From positions 20,730,105 to 20,794,104 of the forward strand of contig NC_031770.1 in the NCBI RefSeq assembly GCF_001522545.3: a DNA stretch of 64,000 nucleotides. The letters are read 5' to 3'. Made by a program: the position numbers and the translations under genes. This stretch comes from Parus major (lineage: Eukaryota > Chordata > Aves > Passeriformes > Paridae). Of this stretch, positions 1 through 23,400 are shown piece after piece. Position 1 is the stretch's first letter. Each line of letters begins with the position of its first letter. Under the pieces are notes generated by a model that did no database searches, was not told the DNA's origin, and worked only from the letters and a program-made list of their open reading frames with translations.

Positions 1-550
1 TCAGTTTTTAGTGCAGAATATATCATGGGTGCTGTTTGAATCACCATAAAAGCTGAGTGCATTAGAAGACTTCTCATTTTAAGTATTACCATCACAGAAG
101 AGAAACAATGGCCTGTGTTTTAGTGTGTGTTGTTATAGATTGAAATTATTGCCTTTCAGAAGATGCCCCAGGTATCTTGGCTTTGGTAGTGCTACTTTAA
201 CGTAACAGGGTGATGCTTTGTGTGTCCTGCATTCAGAATAATGTCTGCAGGAAAATGCTTGAGATTGTGTTTGTGTGTCTTTTGATGGCATGTAAACTGT
301 ATTACATGCTGGGATTGCTTCTTTGAAATTAAAATTCTGTGCTCATGTATGAGCAGGCCTTTGAGGAATAACAGGAAGAATAGAGGTTGTATTTGAATTT
401 ACGATGCTAATGGTGATCATCTGCATTCCTTGGCCAGAGAGTTGCAGATTTTGGAGATTAAAAAAACATTCCAGCATTTTACTGGCATTATAAATAATCA
501 CACAGAGATGAAAACGTGCCTTTTCTTGCCAAAAGAATCTAGAAAAGCAG
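1..550 (+). other. PTPN14: PTPN14 intron (partial)
   Basis: Non-coding in the PTPN14 direction. No further PTPN14 exon was recognised, and the short open frames here have no family signature. The preceding large linker exon lies outside the window. Confidence 0.7.
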
Positions 551-12960
<12,410 letters not shown>

Positions 12961-13934
12961 TCTTTTCAAACATCCCAGACCCAGCATTGTGGATCTGACT
13001 GAACCTTACTGATGAACAAGGGGAACAGCCTTGGCAACATTGTGTGCATATATTGCACTTTTAAAGTTGTCTTCAAAGTAAGGAATTATGGTTCTTTACT
13101 AGTCTCCCATGGATTATTTTATACAAGATATAATTTATTTTTCTTGGAATAACTTTTGAATTACTTTAATAACTTGTAAAACTTATAGTGACCTACAAAA
13201 TGAACCACATTTGACATGACTGCTCTGCATTGTAATGTGTCTGTAAGGAAAGCAACCCTTTGTAAAGGTAGTTTGCTGGCTTTTATTTTGCTACACAGCT
13301 TCTGAAATCTACAGTTATTTGGCAGTGGGCTTTTTCTCACGTAAGGACGTTCTGGACCCAGTATGTGGCTTCCCTGGTAAAAACAAGACCTGCTAGATGT
13401 CAGCTACAACTCTGTGTGAGCAGAAGCTGAGGGTGCACAGCACAGAGACCTGAGCTTCTGCACGTGCAGCCGGGCACATTACAGAGGGCTCAAGCACAGG
13501 ACATTGTGAGGACAGAGAGTTTTGGGTGCTAAACTGTTCAAATTCCACAAGAATTACTGTTTTAGACTAGTCCTTGAAAAAATCAATATTGTACCTTTTT
13601 ACAGAGGCCTTTTGCTGCTGTGTGCAACCCTTGAAGGGATTCATAAGAAGCAAGGTAGGGTGAAGCAGTGACCTAAAGCAGGCTGAAGTCAGTGAATGAC
13701 TCTTTCCAATAACTCTGGTGGTCTGAGAATTGAACAGCAGAGGATTTTCAACCAAATGTACCTGGAAAAAAAAAGCCAAATCAAGTACCTTCTCACGAAT
13801 TACACTGAAATTATTGCCTTGAGGCTCACCCTCTGTAGAAAAAAAATCTCATTTAAATTAGGCATCTCCAGTTGCCTTAGTCTTTGCGTGTGAACTATTT
13901 TTGGATGGTTAGAGAAGGAATCAGGCTAGGGAGG

Positions 13935-14065
13935 CGCCTTGGAGGTCTCTGGACTCAGCCCTGCTCAACCCACTGCTGACTTTAAACTTGGATAGGCTTG
14001 CCTAGGGTCACATCCAGTTTCAGAATTTTCAAGAGTGAAGATTTCAAAACCTCTCAGGGCAAGGG
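13935..14065 (-). repeat. degraded CR1 LINE fragment in the PTPN14 3' UTR
   Basis: The + strand reads like the reverse complement of a CR1 3' region: GGAGGTCTCTGGACTCAGCC, then a CTGCTCAACCC block, GGGTCACATCCAG and AAAACCTCTCAGGGCAA. It is highly diverged. Identified by recalled family pattern, so a repeat search would be needed to name the subfamily. Confidence 0.5.
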
Positions 14066-17000
14066 ATGCAATGCAGTTACTTTGTCATGGTGAAATCACC
14101 TTTGTTGGTATCCCTTCCCCAGATACTTTTAATTTTTTAGTCCTATTGTTGCTTTTCTGTTGTATCCCCACCTCCAAGCCCTGATCAATGTGCAAAGGCC
14201 TAAGCCTACAAGAACTCTTAATGTTACCTCTGAAGGGACTAAAATTAGTGGGGAGCTTTAAGCTAAGGTTCTGTACCAGAATGTTTCTTGAATGTGTTTA
14301 AAACTGCATTGTGTTGATTTGGTGCTCTGCAATACAGGCCTAGCATGATGACAAAATTTCTGGTGAAGACTTGTAGCCACCAACAAATGGAAAGGAATTA
14401 TTTTGCTGTAATACCTTGACCATGTTCTTCTAGGGATCAGCCGAGTTTTCAGTCAACTTCAGTTTTCCTGTAATTTTTTCTGCCAGTGCCAACATATCTC
14501 TTGTTAAATTAGCAGCAACCATTTAAAGTCGTCTCAGCAGCATCTGCATGGTAATTGCAGAGAGATGCTTTATATCTGGGAAAAAAGCCAAGGAATAAAC
14601 CTTGCAGCAAAGAGTATTAAATTAGTTATCTCGTTATAACTTTTTGAATAATTTCCTAATGATGAATTAAGTTTGAACTCAGAGCTGTCAAGTCCCATTG
14701 CTCTACTTAGATGTGAGAAGTAGAAAATCAGGAGTGAAAAGAATTTGTTCCTATGTCTTATTATTCAGCTGCTCTTGGCTGAAATGTGTATTTCTGCTGC
14801 TACAATGAGCATAGGAAAGTTATTGCATAAGAGAGTGTGAAGAGCTGTGTTTGAAGGGAAGAAAATTAAGCAAATGTTTTTTAATGCAAAGATGCATCAT
14901 AAGTGTCTTAGAAAAACATTAATTAGAAAAAGGCACTAAAAATCCTTTCCAAATTAAGTCAGTGCCTATTAATGAGCCAAATAAGTGGCCATGTGGTAAA
15001 CAGTCATTTCCAATTAACTCCTAATGTGGCTGGTGTGGTAGATAGAGGCCAATATGAGTCACTTTTTCCCTTTCATTGTCAAAGAATGGTAATTTTAAAC
15101 TTTTCCTTTCATCTGACTTCAATGTATTTTTCCCTGCTAGATTTTATCTTGACTAGATCTGTTAATATCATAAGTGAATTGGGCTGGTGCATGTCTTCAG
15201 AGGTTCCTTTCCACCCCAGCTTACAAGCAGCCCTCAGCATGCTGATGTTTTATACTTGAAATGTGATACAGTTTTGTAAGGGAAAAAATGAACCTTCTCA
15301 CTTTGAACCTGTTGTAGTTTTATCAGGCCAAAATTATTTGGGCAGTATTTCCTAACCTTTAGGGAGTGACAGGAAAATGCATTTTGCATCCAATTTTCTT
15401 AGTCATAGCAGGAATGAACACATGAGCCTTAAAGCAACAGTGCTGTTTAGTTTCTGTCCTGCAGACTTTAAAAAGCAGAACCCTTGAGAAGAAAACAACA
15501 GTTTGGAATTTGTTGTGTTGCACGCTTTTTAACGTCAAAGCAAAACAGTAGTTTGAAAACAGTTTCATCCATTTGGAGTAAAGTCTGGATTGAAAATCTC
15601 ACCATGAATCATCAGTGACTGGAATTTTGACCCAAGCAGTCTTCTCCCAGGACACCCACCTTACAATCTGGTATGTTCAGCCTACACTCCATGATGCTTT
15701 CCAAAGAGAACTTGCTGCAAATGATTAAGTCTGGCTTGAGCATCCGTTGTGTCTGTTTTCCTTTTAGTACACTTTTCTTCTGTATTTAACAACCTTTGCC
15801 TTTTTCATTTAAACTCTTACCAGCTATAGTACTGAGGTGCTTGCATCAGCTTTTTGGTTAAAGTTATGGTCTGAGCATTTCATGCTTCCCATTGTTCAAG
15901 CAGGGATGGGAGAGATGACAGCTGAGTTGTGACACTGCTCAGTGCTGTGGGGATCTGGTTTCTGTCCTCCATCAGCCACACTGGAGGATGGTGGACATCA
16001 GCTGCTCAGGTCCTACTTGTTTCAGGTCCTACAAAGGCTTGTTTTAGCACCTCTTGTCCTTGACTACCTGAGGAAAGAAGAAGCTGGTTTCCACAAATAT
16101 TTTCTTACATAGGCATAAAGGGATCCTAAAAGCTCAGCCTTATCAGAAATTCCCCTAAACTAATTTTAGCTGGCAGAAGACACACCTCTGAGAATTTAAA
16201 CTATTGCCAGCACAGTTCTTGAAGTATATTGAAGTGCATTTCTTTTCTACTTATTTAAATCAGCTGCCTCAGCTACAAATATTATTAAATATTTGCATGA
16301 TTTCAAACCCTGGGTTTTTTTTAAATTACTTTCTTGTAAACAAACAGAAATGCAAATGGCAAAACATAGACTTACTCATTCTTTTCCAACATCTGTGCTT
16401 TAATAGCACTTGTCATTGTCAGCCAGGACATTACTTTTTGATCCAATACCTGCTATACCTGTGTAGTCCACAAGCAACTCTACAAGAAATGTTGATGGGA
16501 AATCTTGTAGTTGGATAATAGCACTGTAGAATTCTGTAGGGAAGATTCAGCAGAGCTACTGACAATGCTGCATTTCCAACAGCTGACTTCCCACTGGTCT
16601 CCTGGGAGGAGATGATGACTGAATTAGCTGTTAGCCTCGCTAACAGTTTGTGGTCTGTGTGCTCAGAAAGTGGAATCATCAGGCTGACTCTGCTGTAGCA
16701 GCTCTCATGCATCACTGAGGGAGGTCTGAGTTAAATTTTGCTGCTTATCTTGGTGGATAAAAAAATGCTAGGGTGGCAGCCACTGCAGGAAATAAAAGCT
16801 GCATCATACTGCAGGAGCAAATTCCTGAGCTAGCCATGAGAGGTAGGGCTGCATGAAAACAGCCTTTGACCACTCTTCTACAAAATGAATATAAAGCTAC
16901 TGATGTATACTTCAAGGCATATGGAATTTGGGATAGGGTTTGATGCCAGTAAGAGAAAGGCTGCAAGTCCAGAACCCCAAAAGCAATTGTCCCCAACTCG

Positions 17001-17744
17001 CCCTTAGCCTTCTAGGGAGGTTTTCTTGTAGGATCTGGTGCTAAGGGAGCTATAGATGCCATCTAAAGTCTTTAGAGAAGGACATTATACTTGCAGCTGC
17101 TTGCAGGGATTGGGATTGGAGGAAGGCAACAGATAGCTGTGGGGCAAACAAGATGGAGGTATTAACCATAAACTGTTGTTAGATTGTGAAACAAAACAGT
17201 GCACAGGTCAAAAATAGCAGCGTTTATATAAATATTTAAAGTAAATAAATTTAGCCAGTGTTTTTTGGAGTATCTTAGATTACACTTCCATTGGTTTCTC
17301 TCAGCTGTTTTTTGGCTGGCACTTCTTTGAAGTTTTGTTGCCTGTGCTTTATGTGCACCCTCACTTGAGAATTTCCCACATGCTTTATCTTATAAATGTA
17401 TCCTTACAAAGGACTTTGCCTTTGGAGAGCAAACTAGAAATCAGTGATAAATAGGAGCTTCCACAGGAGAATTCCAGCACTCTTCCCAGAAAGGGAAGGA
17501 CTGCCACTGATTCACCTGGGTACGGTGAACACTCAGTGGTTGAACAGTCAGTTCCAGGTAGTTCAAGGGTAGTGTTCCTAGATTAGTCAGGGAGGCAGAA
17601 AGAAGGAATGCTTCCCACAAACTGTTTTCATGTCTGGTTGGGGAGCACCCCCTGACTTAAGTGGCTGGCAGTTGAGAAATAGGGATGTGTCTAGAAAAGG
17701 ATGTTCAGCCAGTCCTTTAGGGGCTTCCTGAGGCCAAAGCTTTA

Positions 17745-17945
17745 ACCCACTCACTGTGTGTAGTACCTACTGATGGATCCATCTTCCATGAATCACATTA
17801 CCTTCTCTTTAGAAGATGTTTATTCCTCTGGCCTTCACAATGTCCTGTGCTGGTGAGTTCCACAACTTACAGATGTAACATATAAGAACTTCCTTTTCGT
17901 GTATGCTAAATAAAAGCATTTTCTTGCTTCTGCTTGGTCTTTAAA
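17745..17945 (-). repeat. ancient amniote CR1/L3-like LINE fragment in the PTPN14 3' UTR
   Basis: Recognised in reverse complement by ordered blocks: CTGATGGATCCATCTTCCAT, GGCCTTCACAATGTCCTGTG, GAGTTCCACAACTTA and AAGAACTTCCTTTT. These match the old CR1 family shared by amniotes, as I recall it. Subfamily not determined. Confidence 0.55.
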
Positions 17946-18533
17946 ATAAAGTAAATCTGTAATGCCAGAAACACTGGTAGTGGGATGTTTATCCTGTTGA
18001 GGTTGCTCCATATGGAAAACACATTTTCCTCACTAGTAAAGTACCTTTCTTTGGTTACTTTACAAAGGAAAAGTTTACACATGCAGATGATTGTAATATT
18101 CCCATATGCTATTGTGTGGAATGTGTTAAATGAGATAATATGTTTAAGTTTTATGTCACTGGATTTTACTGTCCTGTTTTACTTCAGTATTGTCATGCCT
18201 CCTGTTTTATTTGTTCTGTAATTCTGTACCTGACAGTTTAGCACAAAACAGTGATCTGAATCTCACCACCTCATTGTATGGACACATTTTGTAGAGAAAT
18301 GAGACATCAGTTATGTGCCCTTCCTGCTCCCAACCCCTCCTGTGAGGGCTGAATGGCAAAACTATTCTATGCTATTGAAAGCCTTTAAAAAAAAAAATCT
18401 ATGCATGCTATTTTATATTCTAATGTATTATTCATATCAGTACATAAGCTTATGCTTGTCAGTTTTATCTTGTGTATAGAACTGATTACTTTTGACAGTA
18501 TTTTTGCACTGTTTCTTTTCTTTCTCTTTTTAT

Positions 18534-18539
18534 AATAAA
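18534..18539 (+). terminator. PTPN14: alternative poly(A) signal of PTPN14
   Basis: AATAAA within a T/A-rich stretch, but with a less convincing downstream GT-rich element than the hexamer at 18691. Confidence 0.35.
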
Positions 18540-18690
18540 AAAGTTCTATCAGCATTAATTGACTGCAATAATTTTTTTTACCCCTTTCACTGCCTTTGTA
18601 AATAGTTTCTTATATGCTTTTGCAAATGTGAGAATGTCTTCAGTGACTAAGATTTTTTTGGTAAGGCTGTCCCTCATATTCACAGTATAC

Positions 18691-18696
18691 AATAAA
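18691..18696 (+). terminator. PTPN14: likely distal poly(A) signal of PTPN14
   Basis: AATAAA, followed about 20 bases later by a GT/T-rich stretch (about 18717-18737) typical of a cleavage-stimulation element. A second hexamer lies 157 bases upstream at 18534-18539. Inferred from sequence only. Confidence 0.55.
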
Positions 18697-18715
18697 CCAT
18701 TTTTTTCAATGAAAA

Positions 18716-20030
18716 CTGTTCGTGTTCTTTTCTGTATCAGCTTAAGGGTTTTGTATTAGTAGCTACACTGCTTGAGTTGATTTCCTATGTTAAACTTATA
18801 GACACAGCCAGGGCCACAGTAAGCTCTGAATAACCGTCTCTAAATAGTAATCCAAGTGTCACAGGGGCAAGGCTCCCACTAGTGCCTTGTGTTCACCTCA
18901 TCCAATTCTTTGGTGCTGAAGTGTGGTCTGGGCTCTGGACAGACGTGCTGAAGTAAAGGTATTATTTCCCAGAACAAGAGTTTATTTGACAAGACAAAGT
19001 TAGGACAAAAACAGTCAGCTACTGCCCTCTTCCTAGGCTTGGCTATAGTTAAAGGGACTTGGCTTTCTGGAATTGTAGATCTGGTGCAATTTTATGTACT
19101 CCAGCAACAACTGCTGGCTGGAGAGCAATGAAAGATTTCAGCAAAATGAGCTGACAAACCCTTATTCCAGCAGTTTTATTTTCAGAGCAGTGCTTACAAG
19201 AAAGAAAATACAATGAAGTTCTTAAGGGTGATGTGTTCTTTCTCATCAGAACTTTATAAGCTGTGAAAACAGTAAAGAAAGGGCAGGTTATTTTATTGTG
19301 CACCATATTTCAATTTTGATGCTAGAAGTTTACAGCTACACGATTTTTCTCCCCCCATCCTTAAAAGTAAATTCTTCCCATTGATCTAAAAGGAGGGGAA
19401 AAAAATCCTCTTGTTTTACATATGGGTAGAGAAAGCTATGTCCTGAACTTTCTCCTCAGAAAGTATTCCTGTACCTCTCAGAAATAATTGCTATTACAAT
19501 AATTGTAATATTACAATAATTATAATAAATATGATTACAACAGCTGTAATCCACTGGAGGTGAAGGTATGACTGTAAGGAAATATGAGCTCTCCTCTGCA
19601 ATAACTCACTTTAACTTGTAAAGGAGTCTAAAAAGTCAGAAATTGCATAGTTCATGTCTTGTGTAAGCCTTCAAGCTCCAACATAGGTGTCAGTATTTTC
19701 TGTAGAAGACAAATTAAGCTCTAGGTCTTTGCTGTGATGAATCCTCATCTGCCAGGAGCAGTGATGGACCTGCAGGTCCAACTGGTTGAGGGAACACTGG
19801 TGGCGTTGCTGTAGAATCTACAGAATTCATCACCCCATTTCCCCTCTCTCAGTTAAGCCACTGCAAATAAAAATGATGCAAGAAAAAAAGGAAACAGATA
19901 CCAAACCACAACAGAAAAAGGGCTTTTGCTAATTTGTCAGAGTAAGCAAAACTATTTGGGCAAAAGTACATATCACAAACCTATTGCACCCATTTAAGTG
20001 TACAAGCGGAATCAAGAGTGACCAAGACTG
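18716..20030. other. interval between the converging genes PTPN14 and SMYD2
   Basis: About 1.3 kb between the likely poly(A) sites. It holds an AT-rich low-complexity patch (about 19490-19550) and several minus-strand AATAAA hexamers (near 18986, 19171, 19297), any of which could extend SMYD2 transcripts. No gene seen. Confidence 0.6.
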
Positions 20031-20333
20031 TTTTATTTACTTCATACAAATAAGATCCACACCAACATCCCTAAAGAAAAAAATGACCATTTTTGCACAT
20101 GAGCCATCAAAAGAAATAACCTTTAAGAAACCATGGATGCTTCCTTTAAAAAAAAAAAAAAAGAAAAAAAAAAGGCAATTGTAGATGTGTGGAAGCTAGG
20201 CCTAAGTGTGTTTGTCATTCCAATTATAGGACAGAACTGTGTTCATACTCTACCGCTTTTCAAAGCACTCCTGAAGGTTTCCATAACAAGGCTTTTTAAA
20301 TAAAGGTTTGAAGGATTGCATAGATTCAAAGGC
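20015..20333 (-). other. SMYD2: probable 3' UTR of SMYD2
   Basis: Runs from the TGA to about 20 bases past a minus-strand AATAAA. The length of about 0.3 kb would fit the short 3' UTR known for mammalian SMYD2. It contains a U-rich run in the mRNA (A-rich on + at 20149-20172). Confidence 0.5.
20032..20037 (-). terminator. SMYD2: likely SMYD2 poly(A) signal
   Basis: TTTATT on + reads AATAAA on the minus strand, 297 bases past the stop. Farther candidates at about 19297, 19171 and 18986 could give longer transcripts. Confidence 0.45.
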
Positions 20334-20414
20334 TCAGTGGTCCTCTAATTCCTTTTTGATCTCTGAAATGTATGGATGATCTTTCCCATGTGCTACTTCC
20401 ATGATAGCAATTGC
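20334..20414 (-). CDS. SMYD2: SMYD2 terminal exon 12
   Basis: 26 codons and TGA: AIAIMEVAHGKDHPYISEIKKELEDH, the conserved C-terminal helix. Acceptor TTTTCATAG|GCA behind a T/C-rich tract. Confidence 0.97.
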   Translation of the reverse strand, partial: AIAIMEVAHGKDHPYISEIKKELEDH

Positions 20415-23400
20415 CTATGAAAAGGAAAAAAAAATATTCACACAATTGATTCATATATAACACCAGGCTATAAATACTCTCTTTAGAGGTTTGAAGCAGT
20501 CTGACACCTCTAGCTACTTTTTGTCCCCTTGTAGTCATAAACCCAGTAGGAAATAAAATGAAATTCAAAACTAAGTAATAAAGGTTTTATATTCAGAGAA
20601 TACATCTTTGATCTTAAAGGAGCCCAAAGCACCTTTCAAAATTATATTCCTGACAAAACTACTTTGAATGTAACCAGCTCCAGGACAGAAAACTGCAAGT
20701 GTGGTGGGTAATATTCCAGCAGAGGACTTAGCCAGTATCTGAGCAGGCTCTGCTCCTACCAATTTATCCTTAAGCTGTCAGAGACATGCAGGTTTAGCAC
20801 AGGAGTAATGTTGAGGGGCATTTCAAACTTGAGTCTGTAAACCCTTTGCTCCTTCCAGGGGCTGCCAATGCTTTAGGAAGGAAGCAACTTAGGCAAAAGT
20901 GAGATCCCATAAGATTCAGACAGAGGCTGCTGTGCCCAGCTCCCTGGTGTTTCACCTGTTTGCAGCCTGCTCCAGGCCTGAGAGGGAATGCTGCAGGTAG
21001 CCAAACCCTGATTAGCACCTTTCCTGCCCTGGAGTGTGTACAGGGCAAGATTTCCACTCAAGAAAAGATGTGATAAAAGGCAGCACTCGACAGAGCTGAG
21101 AAAAAAGTTCAGTGTAAGTCTGAGAATGTTTAAAGCCCAACAGTGCTAAGACAGCAAGGAATTGCAGTATCCTGGCCCCTGAGCATTTAGTCATTTCATC
21201 CTTGGGAAGCTTTATGCTCTTGTATTTGTCAACAACAAGGGCTTTTGGTTCCACCTCAGCAGCAAGAAATTACTCCACCCCTCCTACTGCCCAAAAAAAG
21301 AAAGGAGGACCTTCTGGATGAGCTGCTCACAAACTGACAGGGAACAATGGGCTTGCTTTTCCACTAAATCCCAAACATCAAAGGCTGGGATAACTTTGAG
21401 CAGTTCCTGCAGACAGCTTTTGGAAGTGAGTCATTAGACAATGTTTGTGTTAGGAAACTAACTATGCCAACATATTTACCTCACAGTTCCCTACTCCCCC
21501 ATCCCATGCTCCTAACTGGCACAATTCCCATTTCTACTCAAGGGTTTAACACCACAGAGAAGGAAAACCTGTGCCAATTTCAAACTAGGAAACAGTTAAA
21601 TTTTAGAGCATATATTCTTCTAGCATCTTTCACTATGGTTGGATGGCGTTGTTATTTGCTGGCGAGAAACTTGCCAGCATCTTAAAAGCAAGAAGAAATA
21701 AATACATTGTGACATTCCAGACTGAGTCATTATATGCTACAGTAGCCACTGATGCTTAAGAAACTAAAATAAACTTCTGCCCAACAACAATAGGGGAAAA
21801 TAGTCAAGAAACATAGTATAGACTAATAAAAAATAACAGAATAAAAAACTAAAGAATAAGGAACAGACGAATGAAAAGGGGTGAAGAAAAACATAAAACC
21901 AAAATGCTGTATTTGCCAATTTCAGCATTACCAGATGCATTGAATTCCCTTCAGCTATGTAAAAATCGATTGGTTCCAGAAAAAGTAACCACCAAAACTA
22001 TGCCTAGTTTAAGTTGGATATAGAAATCACAGACTTCAATGAAACACTATGTGCCTTTTATAAGAGCCAAGCATTTTTTCTGTCCTTACCCAAAAAAATG
22101 AGGGGAAGATAGGGTTCTGCTCCATTTACACTAGTGCAGCTCTAGCTCAGAGAAGAACTCAGAGCAAATATTTAAGCATAATTCTCACTCCAGCTGCTGC
22201 AGTATGAGCCCACTGTGAAAAGGCACCCAAGAGTAGACCCATCTTCCATTCCTAGAAAAACTGAATCTGAGCTAAAAATCCAGAGACCAAATATATATTA
22301 ACATGGTGCATTTCCTACCACGCCAGGCTCACTGACAGAGAACCACACAGTGTTTCAATGGCCCCACGGCTGAACTGGTGTTATTAATGGAGAAACCAAG
22401 TAATAAATACCCTCTTCAGGGCTTTAACTCCAGCCGTCCTGTTCTTCAGTGCCATGTACAGTCTCCCTAATTTCAGCCACATGGAGGCAACATTCAGCGA
22501 GTAGGAAGGATAATGTTTACTGCAAGAGAGAAAGAAATTCAGCTTCATCAACTTTGGCAGTTTCATAGCATTTTCCCAGTTCTGTCTCCCTCTCATGGGG
22601 CAAGAAGCTGCCTCTCGTTGCCCCTGCCCATTCAGCGCTCATCCCCTCTGCCGTGACTGCCAAGAGCCAGTGCCAATTGTGTCTGGGATGGGGACGCCTG
22701 TCAGCTGGGAATTGGACTGAAACTACCATATGCCTCTGAACAGCTGTCAGATGGCAAGGACGTTCTGCCACTAGTTTTAATCTAGCCAGCTACAGAGAGA
22801 GCCGGCATTGTTATGAGTTTTGGAGCCACCCTGCACCCGCAGCAGTAGCTCTCTGTGTTCCACAATGGTTGGTGGGCTGGAAAGCGAGGGGCCCTCTGCA
22901 GTGTGCAGGGCACACACGGCAGTCTGTGCTCACACACACTGAGCGGGCACAGCCCGCCTCAGCAGAGCTGACCTGGAATGCCAGGCTCAGAGCCAGAGGA
23001 GCTGGGCAAGTCCCAGGGAAGATAAATAGTACTGAGCCTCCAGGGGGAGAATGTTGGCTCCTTCTTTGTATCACTGCTCTCTGCCAAGTGCTCTGTGACT
23101 TTATGTTGGCATCTGCTCCAAAGGGAGAGCTTTTCTTGCACTCCCCCCAGCTGGCAAGAAAGTCACGTCTCAAGACGAGAATCTGTTTGGGAGATTCACG
23201 GCAGGACCAGACGCAGCCAGCGTAACTGGCTGGCTCTAACCAACAGGCTCACTACTGCAAAACCCGAGAATTTTATCAGAAACAGTATTCTTATCTCCTG
23301 CAGAGGCTGTGTGCTGCCTTGCCCCACGCAAGGCTTCAGCCTGGGCATTCTCCCATGCCTCCAGCTCTAGGGCAGCAGGATCAGGGACACGGGGCACCCC

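Larger units (their letters stand above)
12961..18715 (+). other. PTPN14: probable long 3' UTR of PTPN14
   Basis: No other gene or splice-bounded reading frame is visible between the stop codon and the next gene. The region is AT-rich with many ATTTA-like motifs, as in long vertebrate 3' UTRs, and the mammalian PTPN14 mRNA is known to carry a very long 3' UTR. The end is inferred from the AATAAA at 18691 followed by a GT/T-rich stretch. Earlier AATAAA hexamers (near 14594, 16791, 17247, 17910, 18534) could give shorter forms. The UTR includes two old CR1-derived segments. Confidence 0.6.
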
